35,225 nt of DNA from an uncultured Pseudomonadota bacterium (GTDB lineage Bacteria; Myxococcota_A; UBA796; SXON01), in contig CAIXRH010000167.1 of assembly GCA_903921785.1 (NCBI GenBank), forward strand, positions 1-35,225, in the 5' to 3' direction. The notes under the pieces are model-generated. The model was given only the letters and a program-made list of their open reading frames with translations, did not search any database and had not been told where the DNA came from. Below, piece after piece: positions 1 to 7,441 of the stretch (the stretch's first letter is position 1; each line of letters opens with the position of its first letter). The translations under genes were made by a program, and so were the position numbers.

Positions 1-1468
1 CGCGGCCGCGGCCGCCGCGGCTACGCCGGCGGCGGGGCGCGCGGTCTTCGGCCGGGGCCTCCGCCTCGGCCGGTGCCGCGGTTTCGGACCGTGCCGGCTC
101 GGCGTCCTCGCGGGCGGGCGCGTCTTCGCGGCGCTCCTCCCGGTACTCGGGGCGAGGACCGTCCTCGCGGCGGGCCTCCTCGCGGGGAGCCGGCGCGTTC
201 TCGGGGTTGCCGAAGAGCAGCTCTCGCGCGGTGCGCGTGAGCTTCATCCGCTTCTCGCCGAGCACTTCCAAGGCACGCTCTTCGAGCAGCGCGTTGAGCT
301 CCTCGGGGGCGGCGGGCGCCTGGATGGGCGCGGTGGGGGTGCGGACGGCGTCGCCATCGGGGTGGAGGAGCGCGCCGATGCGCACGAGCGCCTGGAGCAC
401 GCCCTTCACCCGCTCGGCGTCGAGGCCCTGCTGGACCAGATCGCCCTGGAGGTACTGGATCGCGAGCCGGCGACCGCGGGAGTTCCGCTCGGTGCAGGCG
501 GCCGCGAAGGCATCGAGGATGCGGACGCGCTCGTCGTGGCTGCCGATGTCGAGGCCTTCGTTCTGGAGCAGCTCCAACGCGGGGTGCGACGCGCCGACCG
601 GACGGGCGGGCGGTTCGGGCGGAGCGGCCGGTGCGGCCTGCGGAGGAGGCGCTCGCCGCGCCGGGGGCGGGGAGGCGACCTCGCCGGGGCCCGGGGCGAG
701 CTCCACACGGTAGCCGCCGGCCCGCTCGTCGCGGGCGAGGGTCACGAGGCCCTCGGCCTGAGCGCGCTCCATGAAGCGGGCGAAGGTGTGGAAGCCGAGC
801 TCGGTCTCCGAGAAGGTCGGCAGCTTCCGCTTCATCGAGGTCTTGACGATGCTGGCGTGCACCGGGCCCGCTTCGTCGCGAGCGTGGTTCTCGAGGGTCT
901 CGACCAGGAGCGCGAAGGCGTGGTCGATCTTGAGCTTCGTGGGCCGCGCGTTGGAGGAGACGTTCTCGTTGTCCTCGTCGTCGTCGGGCTCGGGGCTCGG
1001 CTGCCGACGGTTCACGAGCGTGTCGTAGAAGAAGAACTCGTCGCAGACATTGGCGATGAGCCGGGAGGTGCTCCCGCGCGTGCCGATGCCGATCACCGAG
1101 CGGTTGAGCTCCTTGAGGCGCTGGACCAGGGGGGTGAAGTCGCTGTCGCCCGAGAGGATCACGAACGTATCGAGGAAGTCACGGGTGTAGGCCATCTCCA
1201 TCGCGTCCACCGCGAGGGCGATGTCGCCACGGTTCTTGTCGCCGTGACCGGTGGCCACCAGCTCGACCATGGTCACGCCCTGCTCGGCGAGCGCCTTGCG
1301 GTGCCGGCTCCAGCGTTCCCAGTCGCAGTAGGCGCGGGCAACCAGCACGCGGCCGATGTCCTTGAGCCGCCGCATCACCAGACGGATATCGAACTCGCCG
1401 AGGCCCTCCTGGCGGCTGCCCTTGGCGATGTTGTCGAAGTCGATGAGGACGCAGAGGTTGTGGTCCAC
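1..1468 (-). CDS. NYN-domain ribonuclease with OST-HTH/LOTUS domain (LabA/DUF88-like), 3' end off window
   Basis: A GTG start at 1468 opens a frame that stays open to the window edge (489 codons visible, no stop). Residues 1-155 form a NYN (PIN-like) domain: LIDFDN at 8-13, DKNRGD at 77-82 and LSGDSDF at 105-111 supply the acidic residues (D10, D12, D82, D108, D110) that bind metal in this fold. After an acidic linker (PDDDEDNEN), residues about 178-257 match an OST-HTH/LOTUS domain, followed by Pro/Ala-rich linkers, a second helical segment at about 270-380, and an Arg/Glu-rich then Arg/Gly-rich tail at the edge. Known for the families: NYN proteins cut RNA and LOTUS domains bind RNA or G-quadruplexes. 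A cytoplasmic RNA-processing role is therefore inferred. No ATG/GTG/TTG lies in frame just upstream of 1468. It is divergent from the moxR-like gene, with 102 bases between the starts. Confidence 0.85.
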   Translation of the reverse strand, partial: MDHNLCVLIDFDNIAKGSRQEGLGEFDIRLVMRRLKDIGRVLVARAYCDWERWSRHRKALAEQGVTMVELVATGHGDKNRGDIALAVDAMEMAYTRDFLDTFVILSGDSDFTPLVQRLKELNRSVIGIGTRGSTSRLIANVCDEFFFYDTLVNRRQPSPEPDDDEDNENVSSNARPTKLKIDHAFALLVETLENHARDEAGPVHASIVKTSMKRKLPTFSETELGFHTFARFMERAQAEGLVTLARDERAGGYRVELAPGPGEVASPPPARRAPPPQAAPAAPPEPPARPVGASHPALELLQNEGLDIGSHDERVRILDAFAAACTERNSRGRRLAIQYLQGDLVQQGLDAERVKGVLQALVRIGALLHPDGDAVRTPTAPIQAPAAPEELNALLEERALEVLGEKRMKLTRTARELLFGNPENAPAPREEARREDGPRPEYREERREDAPAREDAEPARSETAAPAEAEAPAEDRAPRRRRSRGGRGR

Positions 1469-1557
1469 GGGGGGAATCCGGGAAGGGGCGGAGGCGGGGG
1501 GTGCAGAGGCGGGAGCGTGGCGCCTAACCCGTCCGGGCTCGATCCGCGCGGCTCGTG

Positions 1558-1567
1558 TTAGCCGGCG
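1558..1567 (+). promoter_or_regulatory. TTAGCCGGCG element, probable -10 region
   Basis: TTAGCCGGCG lies 13 bases before the ATG at 1571. There is no Shine-Dalgarno sequence between it and the start. The same element at the same distance precedes the ATG at 29288 (TTAGCCGCCC), and a close variant precedes 23449 on the minus strand. Inferred to be the promoter of a leaderless or nearly leaderless transcript. A reversed copy (TTAGGCGCCA, 1527 down to 1518) faces the NYN gene 50-59 bases upstream of its GTG. Confidence 0.35.
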
Positions 1568-1570
1568 CGC

Positions 1571-2377
1571 ATGTCCACCTTCACGGGCTCGGCCCGCTAC
1601 ATCGCGGACGACGGTCTGCTTGCCGACGTCAACGCCGCGATCGTCCTTGGTCGCCCGCTTCTGGTGAAGGGGGAGCCGGGCACCGGAAAGACGGTGCTCG
1701 CGCAGGCCGTGGCCGAGGCGCTGAGCCTCCCGCTCGCCACGTGGTCCATCAAGTCCACCACCAAGGCGGTGGAGGGGCTCTACACGTACGACGTGGTGCA
1801 GCGCCTCAACGACGCCCGCTTCGGCGAAGGCGATGTGCGAGACATCCGGCGATACATCCGCTTCGGTCCGCTGGGTCGTTCCTTCGCGAACACCGAGAAG
1901 TCGGTCGTGCTCATCGACGAGATCGACAAGGCTGATCTGGAGTTCCCCAACGACCTCCTCCGCGAGCTCGATGAGATGGTCTTCCACATCCCCGAGCTCG
2001 ACGAGACGGTGCGCGCCGTGCAGCGTCCGGTGGTGATTATCACCAGCAACGCCGAGAAGGAGCTGCCTGACGCATTCTTGCGTCGCTGCGTGTTTCACTA
2101 CATCGCGTTCCCCGACCGGGAGCGCATGAAGAAGATCGTGGACGTGCACCTCCCCGAGCTGCCGGAGCGGCTCCTGGAGGCCGCGTTCACGCGCTTCTAC
2201 GGCCTACGCCGCCTCGAAGGACTTCGGAAGAAGCCGAGCACGAGCGAGCTCATCGACTGGCTCACCGTGCTGGTGCGTGCGGGCATCCCCCCGGAGGAGG
2301 TGGTGGCGAAGTTCCCGTTCCCGGGGATCCTCCTGAAGCAGGAGGCCGATCTCGATCTGGCGAAGGTCAAGCGGTAG
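1571..2377 (+). CDS. MoxR-family AAA+ ATPase
   Basis: 268 residues. Walker A is GEPGTGKT at 34-41, Walker B is VVLIDEID with D116/E117, and a sensor-1 region (VIITSNAEKELPDAFLRRC) follows with an arginine-finger-like RR. This layout and length fit the short MoxR ATPases (COG0714) that act as chaperone-like partners of VWA proteins and help insert metal cofactors or assemble protein complexes. The stop codon overlaps the GTG of the VWA gene by one base, so the two are almost certainly co-translated, as in other MoxR-VWA pairs. The ATG at 1571 fits the N-terminus of the family. The client complex cannot be deduced: no dehydrogenase or Cox-type genes lie in the window. Function is well supported at family level, the substrate is unknown. 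Confidence 0.93.
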   Translation: MSTFTGSARYIADDGLLADVNAAIVLGRPLLVKGEPGTGKTVLAQAVAEALSLPLATWSIKSTTKAVEGLYTYDVVQRLNDARFGEGDVRDIRRYIRFGPLGRSFANTEKSVVLIDEIDKADLEFPNDLLRELDEMVFHIPELDETVRAVQRPVVIITSNAEKELPDAFLRRCVFHYIAFPDRERMKKIVDVHLPELPERLLEAAFTRFYGLRRLEGLRKKPSTSELIDWLTVLVRAGIPPEEVVAKFPFPGILLKQEADLDLAKVKR

Positions 2378-3519
2378 TGCTGCTCAACCTGCTCTTCAAC
2401 CTGCGGTCCCAGGGCCTCAAGGTGGGGACGGGCGAGTGGCTCGCGTTCCTCAACGGGCTGGAGCAGGGGCTCGCCGAGTCCTTGGACCAGCTCTACTTCC
2501 TGGCCCGGGCGGTGCTCGTGCACACCGAGGCGCACTACGACAGCTTCGACGTGGCGTTCACCGCCACGTTCGAGGGCGCCGAGCTGCCCGAGAAGCTCAA
2601 GGAGGAGCTGGCTGCGTGGCTCGCCGAAGCCAGGCAGGCCGCGGGCGAGCGGGTCCACCACGACTTCGACAGCCTGGAGGCGATGCGCAAGGAGCTGGAG
2701 AAGCGCCTGCGTGAGCAGAAGGAGCGCCACGACGGCGGGGCCCACTGGGTGGGCACGGGCGGGAGCTCCCCGTTCGGGAATTCGGGGCGCGCCGATCAGG
2801 GGATGCGCATCGGGGGCAGCGGCGGCGGGCGGAGCGCCGTGCAGGTCGCCGGGGAGCGGCGATGGGCCGGCTACCGTACGGACCTCCATCTCGACGTCCG
2901 CGACTTCAAGGTCGCCCTGGCGATGTTGCGGCGCTTCGGCCGGGAGGGCCAGGAGAAGCTCGACCTCGACGGAACCATCGAGAAGACCGCCAAGAACGCT
3001 GGGGAGATCGAGCTCGACATCCGGCGGGAGCGCATCAACCGGGTGAAGCTCGTGCTCCTGATGGACACGGGCGGCAGCATGGAGCCCAACGCCGAGCTGG
3101 TCAGCCGGCTGTTCACCGCGGCGAAGCAGTCGAAGACGTTCAAGACCTTCGAGGCGTGGCACTTCCACAACTGCCCCTACAACTGGCTCTACAAGGACTA
3201 CCGCACCTACGACCGGAAGCCGACGGCCCAGGTGCTGGAGAAGCTCACGCCGCAGCACCGCCTGGTGTGGGTGGGCGATGCGTCCATGGCGCCGTGGGAG
3301 TTGTTCCAGGGCGGTGGGTGGGGGGAGCCCGGACCCACAGGCCTCCAGTGGTTGCAGAGGTTCACCCAGCGGAGTCCGGCGAGCATCTGGCTCAACCCGG
3401 ACCCGGAGCGCTACTGGGATCACCCGACCGTGCGGGCGATCGGCGCGACGATGCCGATGTTCCCGCTCACGGTGGACGGGCTCCGCCGCGCGATGAACAA
3501 GCTGCGCGCGAGCCACTGA
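2377..3519 (+). CDS. VWA-domain protein, CoxE/COG3825-like partner of MoxR
   Basis: 380 residues starting at GTG 2377, which shares one base with the upstream stop. Residues 1-150 are helical and charged; 120-170 is a Gly-rich linker. The C-terminal half is a von Willebrand A domain with the metal-site motif MDTGGSM at 229-235, the form usual in this VWA subfamily (MDVGGSM) rather than the classic DxSxS. Later conserved features are AWHFHNCPYNWLYKD and WVGDASMAPWE, which carries the second acidic position of the metal site. No signal peptide or membrane segment is seen, so it should be cytoplasmic. Known: such VWA proteins work with MoxR ATPases in complex maturation. It is the last gene of this two-gene unit, since more than 800 non-coding bases follow. 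Confidence 0.9.
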   Translation: MLLNLLFNLRSQGLKVGTGEWLAFLNGLEQGLAESLDQLYFLARAVLVHTEAHYDSFDVAFTATFEGAELPEKLKEELAAWLAEARQAAGERVHHDFDSLEAMRKELEKRLREQKERHDGGAHWVGTGGSSPFGNSGRADQGMRIGGSGGGRSAVQVAGERRWAGYRTDLHLDVRDFKVALAMLRRFGREGQEKLDLDGTIEKTAKNAGEIELDIRRERINRVKLVLLMDTGGSMEPNAELVSRLFTAAKQSKTFKTFEAWHFHNCPYNWLYKDYRTYDRKPTAQVLEKLTPQHRLVWVGDASMAPWELFQGGGWGEPGPTGLQWLQRFTQRSPASIWLNPDPERYWDHPTVRAIGATMPMFPLTVDGLRRAMNKLRASH

Positions 3520-3657
3520 TACGGTCCGTGACGGATGAGGACCGCTCCCCCGTCGCGCCGACGCGGAGCGAGTCCGTGCAGCAAGCAAAACCGGGCCTCC
3601 CGGCCCCGAGTGAAAACCTCGTCCTTGTTCGCCGACGGTTCAGGGTGAGGGGACGGG

Positions 3658-3785
3658 CCCGGAAGTGGGCCAGCCCGGAAGTGGGCCAGCCCGAAAGTGG
3701 GCCAGCCCGGAAGTGGGCCAGCCCGGAAGTGGGCCAGCCCGGAAGTGGGCCAGCCCGGAAGTGGGCCAGCCCGAAAGTGGGCCAG
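3658..3785. repeat. 16-base tandem repeat, 8 copies
   Basis: Eight uninterrupted copies of CCCGGAAGTGGGCCAG. Copies 3 (3690-3705) and 8 (3770-3785) carry the same G-to-A change (CCCGAAAG...), five units apart, which suggests expansion by an 80-base block rather than unit by unit. The junction of neighbouring copies forms GGGC-CA-GCCC, a small dyad. There are no spacers, so this is not a CRISPR array. Because 16 is not a multiple of 3, all three frames of a strand read the same 16-residue cycle; open frames across it are therefore not evidence of coding. Confidence 0.97.
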
Positions 3786-4096
3786 GCGTGTGACGTCGCG
3801 GGCGAACCGGCCGAGCGCAGCGAGGGCCGGGCGCTCGTGGCGGCAGGACCCAGCGCCAACCCTCACGTTCGCCGAGGCGACAGTGGCGCAACTCGCGACG
3901 CCGGGAAGCCCGCCCCCCCCGGCGCCGCGTCCTCGCCGGACGAGCGGCGATCACAGCGGGTCGGTATGAGCCTGGGGTGACTGCGCCGGCGCGCGCGCCG
4001 TGGCCCGCGCCGTGGCCCGCGGTTCAGGCGCCCACGGGCTCGCGCACGAGGGGTAGAATCCCAGTCTGCCATCCCAAGAAGGGGGGAGTCGGCGGT

Positions 4097-4115
4097 GATA
4101 CATCATCCGTGTATC
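4097..4115. promoter_or_regulatory. GATACA dyad 1, candidate operator
   Basis: GATACA (4097-4102), 7-base spacer, TGTATC (4110-4115): a perfect 6-base inverted repeat. Its right half, ATCCGTGTATC (4105-4115), recurs with one change as ATCCATGTATC at 4228-4238. It is the most distal of three GATAC dyads before the EAL gene. Confidence 0.5.
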
Positions 4116-4210
4116 AAGGTGCGTGGTTCACCTCCATCCATGGCGCGGGTGTGGGTGGATTGTGTCGATGGCAGTGTCGTGATTGAGTATGGTTATAACG
4201 GATAAAAGTT

Positions 4211-4230
4211 GATACGATTCACGTCGTATC
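4211..4230. promoter_or_regulatory. GATACGA dyad 2, candidate operator
   Basis: GATACGA (4211-4217), 6-base spacer, TCGTATC (4224-4230): a perfect 7-base inverted repeat of 20 bases in total, the size of a typical dimeric helix-turn-helix operator. It lies in the AT-richest part of the window, 128 bases from the EAL start. Confidence 0.55.
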
Positions 4231-4232
4231 CA

Positions 4233-4273
4233 TGTATCGTCGGGTAAGCTGAATGTATGTTTGTGGCGATACA
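4233..4273. promoter_or_regulatory. TGTATCG/CGATACA dyad 3, candidate operator
   Basis: TGTATCG (4233-4239) and CGATACA (4267-4273) are perfect 7-base inverted copies separated by 27 bases. The half-sites face outward compared with dyads 1 and 2 (TGTATC first, GATACA second), so this could equally be two half-sites that combine with their neighbours. Confidence 0.45.
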
Positions 4274-4322
4274 AACACACCAGCTAACGATTGACGTACC
4301 ACTACGTAAGAGTCCGTCCGTA

Positions 4323-4351
4323 TTGAGCGAGCTCCCGTAGCCTGAGATACT
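4323..4351 (+). promoter_or_regulatory. Candidate sigma70-like promoter, leaderless start
   Basis: TTGAGC (4323-4328), a 17-base spacer, and GATACT (4346-4351, with the key A and final T of a -10 box). The expected start point falls on or beside the ATG at 4358, and there is no Shine-Dalgarno sequence before that ATG, so the transcript would be leaderless. The -10 box itself contains the same GATAC pentamer as the upstream dyads, so a protein bound there would compete with RNA polymerase. Inference from sequence only. Confidence 0.4.
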
Positions 4352-4357
4352 CGCCAG

Positions 4358-6409
4358 ATGGAACGACTACTGGAGTGGGCCCCACTGGTTCGCGACCTGG
4401 AAGCCACCGCGGCTGCGGACCCGTTACCCTCGCGTGCCGAGGAGGCGGTCGCCGCGGTCGTTCGCCAGCTCGGTGCGACATCGGGCTCGCTCTACCTCCG
4501 GGACCCGTGCGGGTGCAAGATGCAGCGGGTCGGTGGGCACGGGGAGCGAGGGGGGGAGCCGGAGGCGATCCATCCGGGCGTGGGGGTCGGCGGCCGGGCG
4601 TGGGCCTCCGGCGCGGCGCGGCGCGAGGCCGACGAGGCCCTGGCCTCCGTTCACGAGGTCTCCGTGGCGCCGCTCTGGCTGGGTGGAGGGGCGGCCGGGC
4701 TCCTGTTTGCGCGCTCCCCCCGACCGCTTCCGCTCGATCGGCTGCAGGGGGCCGCGGACGCGCTCGCCTGGGGGCTCGACGATTCCCTGAGGGAACACCT
4801 GGGGTTCCCTCCGGCGTGGCTCGACGATGAGCGGCTCGACGAGTCGGAGTTTTTGGGCGCGGGCGGGATGGAGGGGCCTGGCCTGGCGCTCTTTGGCCGC
4901 GACGGCGCGTTGCGCTTGTCGAATGCACGATTCCAGCAGATCGCCGGCGCCGAGACGCGTTCGTTCGCTGCGCTGGTGGGCGAGGCCGGCCGGGCGCTCT
5001 TCGGGGCGCTGATGGCGGATGAAGATCGCCCTCGTGGGGCCCGCTCGGTCACCGCGGTCGTCGTCGGCCGCCCCGCCGCCCGCTGCCGGGTACACCTCCG
5101 GCGCGTACGCGCGGAGGGTGTGCTTCAGCTTTTGGTCACGCTTGACCCGCGGCTCGGCGCGGGAGACGTCGAGTCCACGGCCCGAGCGTCCGGTCGGGGA
5201 CTGGGGGTGCTCCATCGGGCGCGCGTGTGGGTGAGCGAGGGGGCCCGAGGCGGTCGGGTCGGCGGGGATCGGTGGTTGGTGGCGCTGCGGCTCCGGGGGG
5301 AGTTTCCGCTCCGTACGCTCGACGAGCGGACCCATCGGCTCACCGGCAGCCTCCAGGCGCTGCTGCGCGTCGGGGACGAGGCGCTCGGGTGGTTCCACGG
5401 TGCGCAGATCGTGGGAATTCGGGCTCGCGATGCCGCGGAAGCGGAGCTCGCGTGTCGGCGCATCGCCGCGCTCGTTCGCGGTGGAGCGTCCACCTGGGTC
5501 GCCTGCGGCGTCACGCACGTCCTGGGCGCCGTGGCCGTCGATGGGCTGGAGGCCGTGGTCCGCGCCTCGAGTTCGATCGGCGCTTCGGGTCAGGGGGTCG
5601 CGATCGCCTGGGCTGACCCCGAACACCTACGCCGGATCACCCGCGCCCAGCGGCTGTCCGAAGAGCTCGACGCGGGCTTGCCCTTGTCATCACTGTATCT
5701 GGACTATCAGCCGATCGTGGCGCTGGAGTCCCGAGAGGTGGTGGAGGTGGAGGCGCTGATCCGGTGGCGGCACCCGGAGCTGGGCATCGTCGCGCCGGAC
5801 GAGTTCCTCCCCGTGGTGCGCCGAGTCGGGCGGATGGCCGAGCTCGGCGACTGGGTGTTCGACCGCGCCCTGGAACAGCTCGCGGCCTGGCGGGTCCGGC
5901 GCCCCGGGCTCCGGGTGGCGATCAATGTCGACCCTGAGCAATTCCAGTCGGGAGACCTCGTCGCGGGCCTGGGGGCGCGGTTGTCCTCCCTGGACCTTCC
6001 GATCTCGGCGGTCACCCTCGAGCTCACCGAGGAGGCGTTCGGCGGCGTGGACAACCACGACGGGACGCTCCGACGCCTCGCGTCCGCGGGCTATCGGCTC
6101 GCGATCGACGACTTTGGCGCCGGCTACTCTTCCCTCGGTCGACTGCTGCGGGTCCCGGCGGCGGTGGTCAAGCTCGACCGCAGCCTCCTGCCTCTCGCCG
6201 CCGCCGACCCCGTGGGCTGGCTGTTCCTGGCCAAGGCGATGGAGCTGGTCCGCACCCTGGGACACGAGATCGTGGCGGAGGGAGTGGAGCTTGAGGCGCA
6301 GGCCGTCGGGTTGCGCGCCGCCGGTTGCGTCCTGGCGCAGGGCTACGGGTTGGGGCGTCCGGGTCCGCCGGAGCGTCTGTTTCTGGGAAATACTTTGGAG
6401 TCTGAATGA
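4358..6409 (+). CDS. Cyclic-di-GMP phosphodiesterase: GAF-PAS-degenerate GGDEF-EAL
   Basis: 683 residues, no membrane segment. Residues about 1-150 resemble a GAF sensor; about 165-275 is PAS-like (GLALFGRDGALRLSNARF). Residues about 290-440 look like a GGDEF domain that has lost its signature: the active-site stretch reads GDEALGWFHGAQIVGI, so it should not make c-di-GMP. Residues about 445-675 are an EAL domain with all motifs I can check: EAL at 465-467, the AINVDPEQF asparagine, ELTE, IDDFGAGYSS, the lysine of VVKLDR, EGVE and QGYGLG. An active phosphodiesterase converting c-di-GMP to pGpG is predicted. Its last four bases (ATGA) overlap the response-regulator gene, so the two are coupled. 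The ATG at 4358 is the first in frame after the putative promoter. Confidence 0.9.
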   Translation: MERLLEWAPLVRDLEATAAADPLPSRAEEAVAAVVRQLGATSGSLYLRDPCGCKMQRVGGHGERGGEPEAIHPGVGVGGRAWASGAARREADEALASVHEVSVAPLWLGGGAAGLLFARSPRPLPLDRLQGAADALAWGLDDSLREHLGFPPAWLDDERLDESEFLGAGGMEGPGLALFGRDGALRLSNARFQQIAGAETRSFAALVGEAGRALFGALMADEDRPRGARSVTAVVVGRPAARCRVHLRRVRAEGVLQLLVTLDPRLGAGDVESTARASGRGLGVLHRARVWVSEGARGGRVGGDRWLVALRLRGEFPLRTLDERTHRLTGSLQALLRVGDEALGWFHGAQIVGIRARDAAEAELACRRIAALVRGGASTWVACGVTHVLGAVAVDGLEAVVRASSSIGASGQGVAIAWADPEHLRRITRAQRLSEELDAGLPLSSLYLDYQPIVALESREVVEVEALIRWRHPELGIVAPDEFLPVVRRVGRMAELGDWVFDRALEQLAAWRVRRPGLRVAINVDPEQFQSGDLVAGLGARLSSLDLPISAVTLELTEEAFGGVDNHDGTLRRLASAGYRLAIDDFGAGYSSLGRLLRVPAAVVKLDRSLLPLAAADPVGWLFLAKAMELVRTLGHEIVAEGVELEAQAVGLRAAGCVLAQGYGLGRPGPPERLFLGNTLESE

Positions 6410-7041
6410 GCGTCATCCATGTCATCGACGACGATCCCACATTTGCGACCTACGTCGTCGCCATCGCCAGTCGGATCCCCGAGGTGGTCACTGAGCGGTG
6501 GAGCCGGGTTCAGGAGTTCCTGCCCCGATTCGACCCGAAGCGGCCGGCGGTGATCGTGCTGGACCACCTCCTCCCCGACTGCACGGGGGCCGAGTTCGTC
6601 GAGCGCTACGTGCCCGATCCAGTCGACGTGCCGATCCTGATGATCACGGCCGCTCCGTCCATCGAGCTGGCGGTCGACGCCGCGCATCGTGGCGTGATCG
6701 ACGTCCTGGCGAAGCCGTGCTCCCCCGCCGCGTTGGAAGAGTCGCTCCGGCGACTCCTCGCGCTGGAGGTTGCCGATCGGGATCGTCGGACGGAGCTCCG
6801 CGCCTACCGGGACGGTCTCGCCAGCCTCACGAGCCGTGAGCGAGAGGTGCTCGACCTGCTCGTGGAGGGGCGCACCAACAAGGAGGCGGCCTGGGAGCTC
6901 GGGATCAGCTTTCGAACGGTAGAGATCCACCGTTCGAACCTCCTCGCCAAGCTGGGCGCCCGCAGCGTGGTGCAGGTGGCGAACGCGACGGGGCGAACGG
7001 CTGCCCGTTGGGGGGTGCGGCGGGAGCCCGAGGGCGACTGA
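6406..7041 (+). CDS. FixJ/NarL-type response regulator with LuxR HTH
   Basis: 211 residues. The N-terminal receiver has the acidic pocket DDD (8-10), the phospho-acceptor D53 (VLDHLLPD), T81 and K103 (AKP), all intact. The C-terminal LuxR-type helix-turn-helix begins LTSREREVLDLLVEGRTNKE and contains GISFRTVEIHRSNLLAKLGA. Length and layout match FixJ/TodR-like activators. Coupled by an ATGA overlap to the upstream EAL gene. No histidine kinase is adjacent; the nearest is the orphan kinase at 14680. It is a good candidate for the protein that binds the GATAC dyads upstream of its own operon (inference). It ends nine bases before a convergent gene. Confidence 0.93.
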   Translation: MSVIHVIDDDPTFATYVVAIASRIPEVVTERWSRVQEFLPRFDPKRPAVIVLDHLLPDCTGAEFVERYVPDPVDVPILMITAAPSIELAVDAAHRGVIDVLAKPCSPAALEESLRRLLALEVADRDRRTELRAYRDGLASLTSREREVLDLLVEGRTNKEAAWELGISFRTVEIHRSNLLAKLGARSVVQVANATGRTAARWGVRREPEGD

Positions 7042-7050
7042 GCCGCCGGT

Positions 7051-7353
7051 TCAGTCACACTCGCGGAGCACGCTCCCGAACGTGGCCCAGCCCCAGGTGA
7101 GGTCCTTGTCCTGCACACACACGCAGGCCATCGCGCCCTCTTCGCGCATCTTGATGTCCAGGTACATCCAGCCGGCGTGCGCGGGATCGCAGTAGTCAGG
7201 CGGGTGTTCGGACATCGGCAGCGCGATCGCCTCCTTGGAGGAGGGCGCCTTGCGGGCCTTGAGGATGTCGGCGGGGGAGCCGGCGAGGGCGGAGCCGGCG
7301 ACGCCAAGGGCGAGCCCGATGGCGACGGCGGCGAGGGTGCGGGGGCGGATCAT
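7051..7353 (-). CDS. Small secreted protein with four cysteines, function unknown
   Basis: 100 residues. The first 24 form a clear signal peptide (basic start, hydrophobic core LAAVAIGLALGVAGS) with a cleavage site after ALA. The mature part is about 75 residues, with four cysteines in the pattern DYCDP...ACVCVQ...RECD, likely two disulfides in the periplasm or outside. Aromatic residues cluster near the end (WGWATFGSV). A GGAG ribosome site lies nine bases before the ATG. I do not recognise the family. It is divergent from the HEAT-repeat gene at 7442 and convergent with the response regulator, so it appears monocistronic. Confidence 0.8.
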   Translation of the reverse strand: MIRPRTLAAVAIGLALGVAGSALAGSPADILKARKAPSSKEAIALPMSEHPPDYCDPAHAGWMYLDIKMREEGAMACVCVQDKDLTWGWATFGSVLRECD

Positions 7354-7441
7354 GGAGTCTCCACGGAGGTGGTGCGGCTATCCGGGGACCGCGGTTCTCG
7401 CCCCCCGGGTCCGCCCCGGATACCGGGGGGTGGGGGAGTCG

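Larger units (their letters stand above)
3520..4357. other. Gene-poor spacer: repeats, then AT-richer regulatory stretch
   Basis: No convincing gene lies in these 838 bases. The first part is GC-rich, with the 16-base tandem array at 3658-3785, a C8 run near 3910 and a 12-base duplication (CGCCGTGGCCCG) near 4006-4020. From about 4080 to 4350 the composition shifts to markedly more A+T than the surrounding genes, and inverted repeats become frequent: the GATAC dyads listed separately, a perfect 8-base palindrome GTTATAAC at 4192-4199, and ACGTA-ccac-TACGT at 4294-4307. Open frames here are short or are products of the repeat. I read the right half as the control region of the EAL/response-regulator operon and the left half as intergenic DNA without a recognisable role. 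Confidence 0.7.

Noticed and set aside
362-1561. 399-codon plus-strand frame across the NYN gene
   Set aside because: Its translation shows no domain; the minus strand has the NYN and LOTUS motifs in continuous frame.
3658-3785. CRISPR-like array
   Set aside because: Units are directly adjacent with no spacers, and no cas gene is in the window.
3420-3980. Several overlapping open frames reading a 16-residue repeat (GPLPGWPTSG and similar)
   Set aside because: They arise from the 16-base tandem DNA repeat, which reads the same in every frame of a strand once open.
4030-4080. Possible tRNA remnant (GGTAGAATCCC)
   Set aside because: No acceptor stem or anticodon arm can be built around it.
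7235-7441. Longer N-terminus for the HEAT-repeat protein
   Set aside because: Would overlap the divergent secreted-protein gene and adds sequence of no family character.
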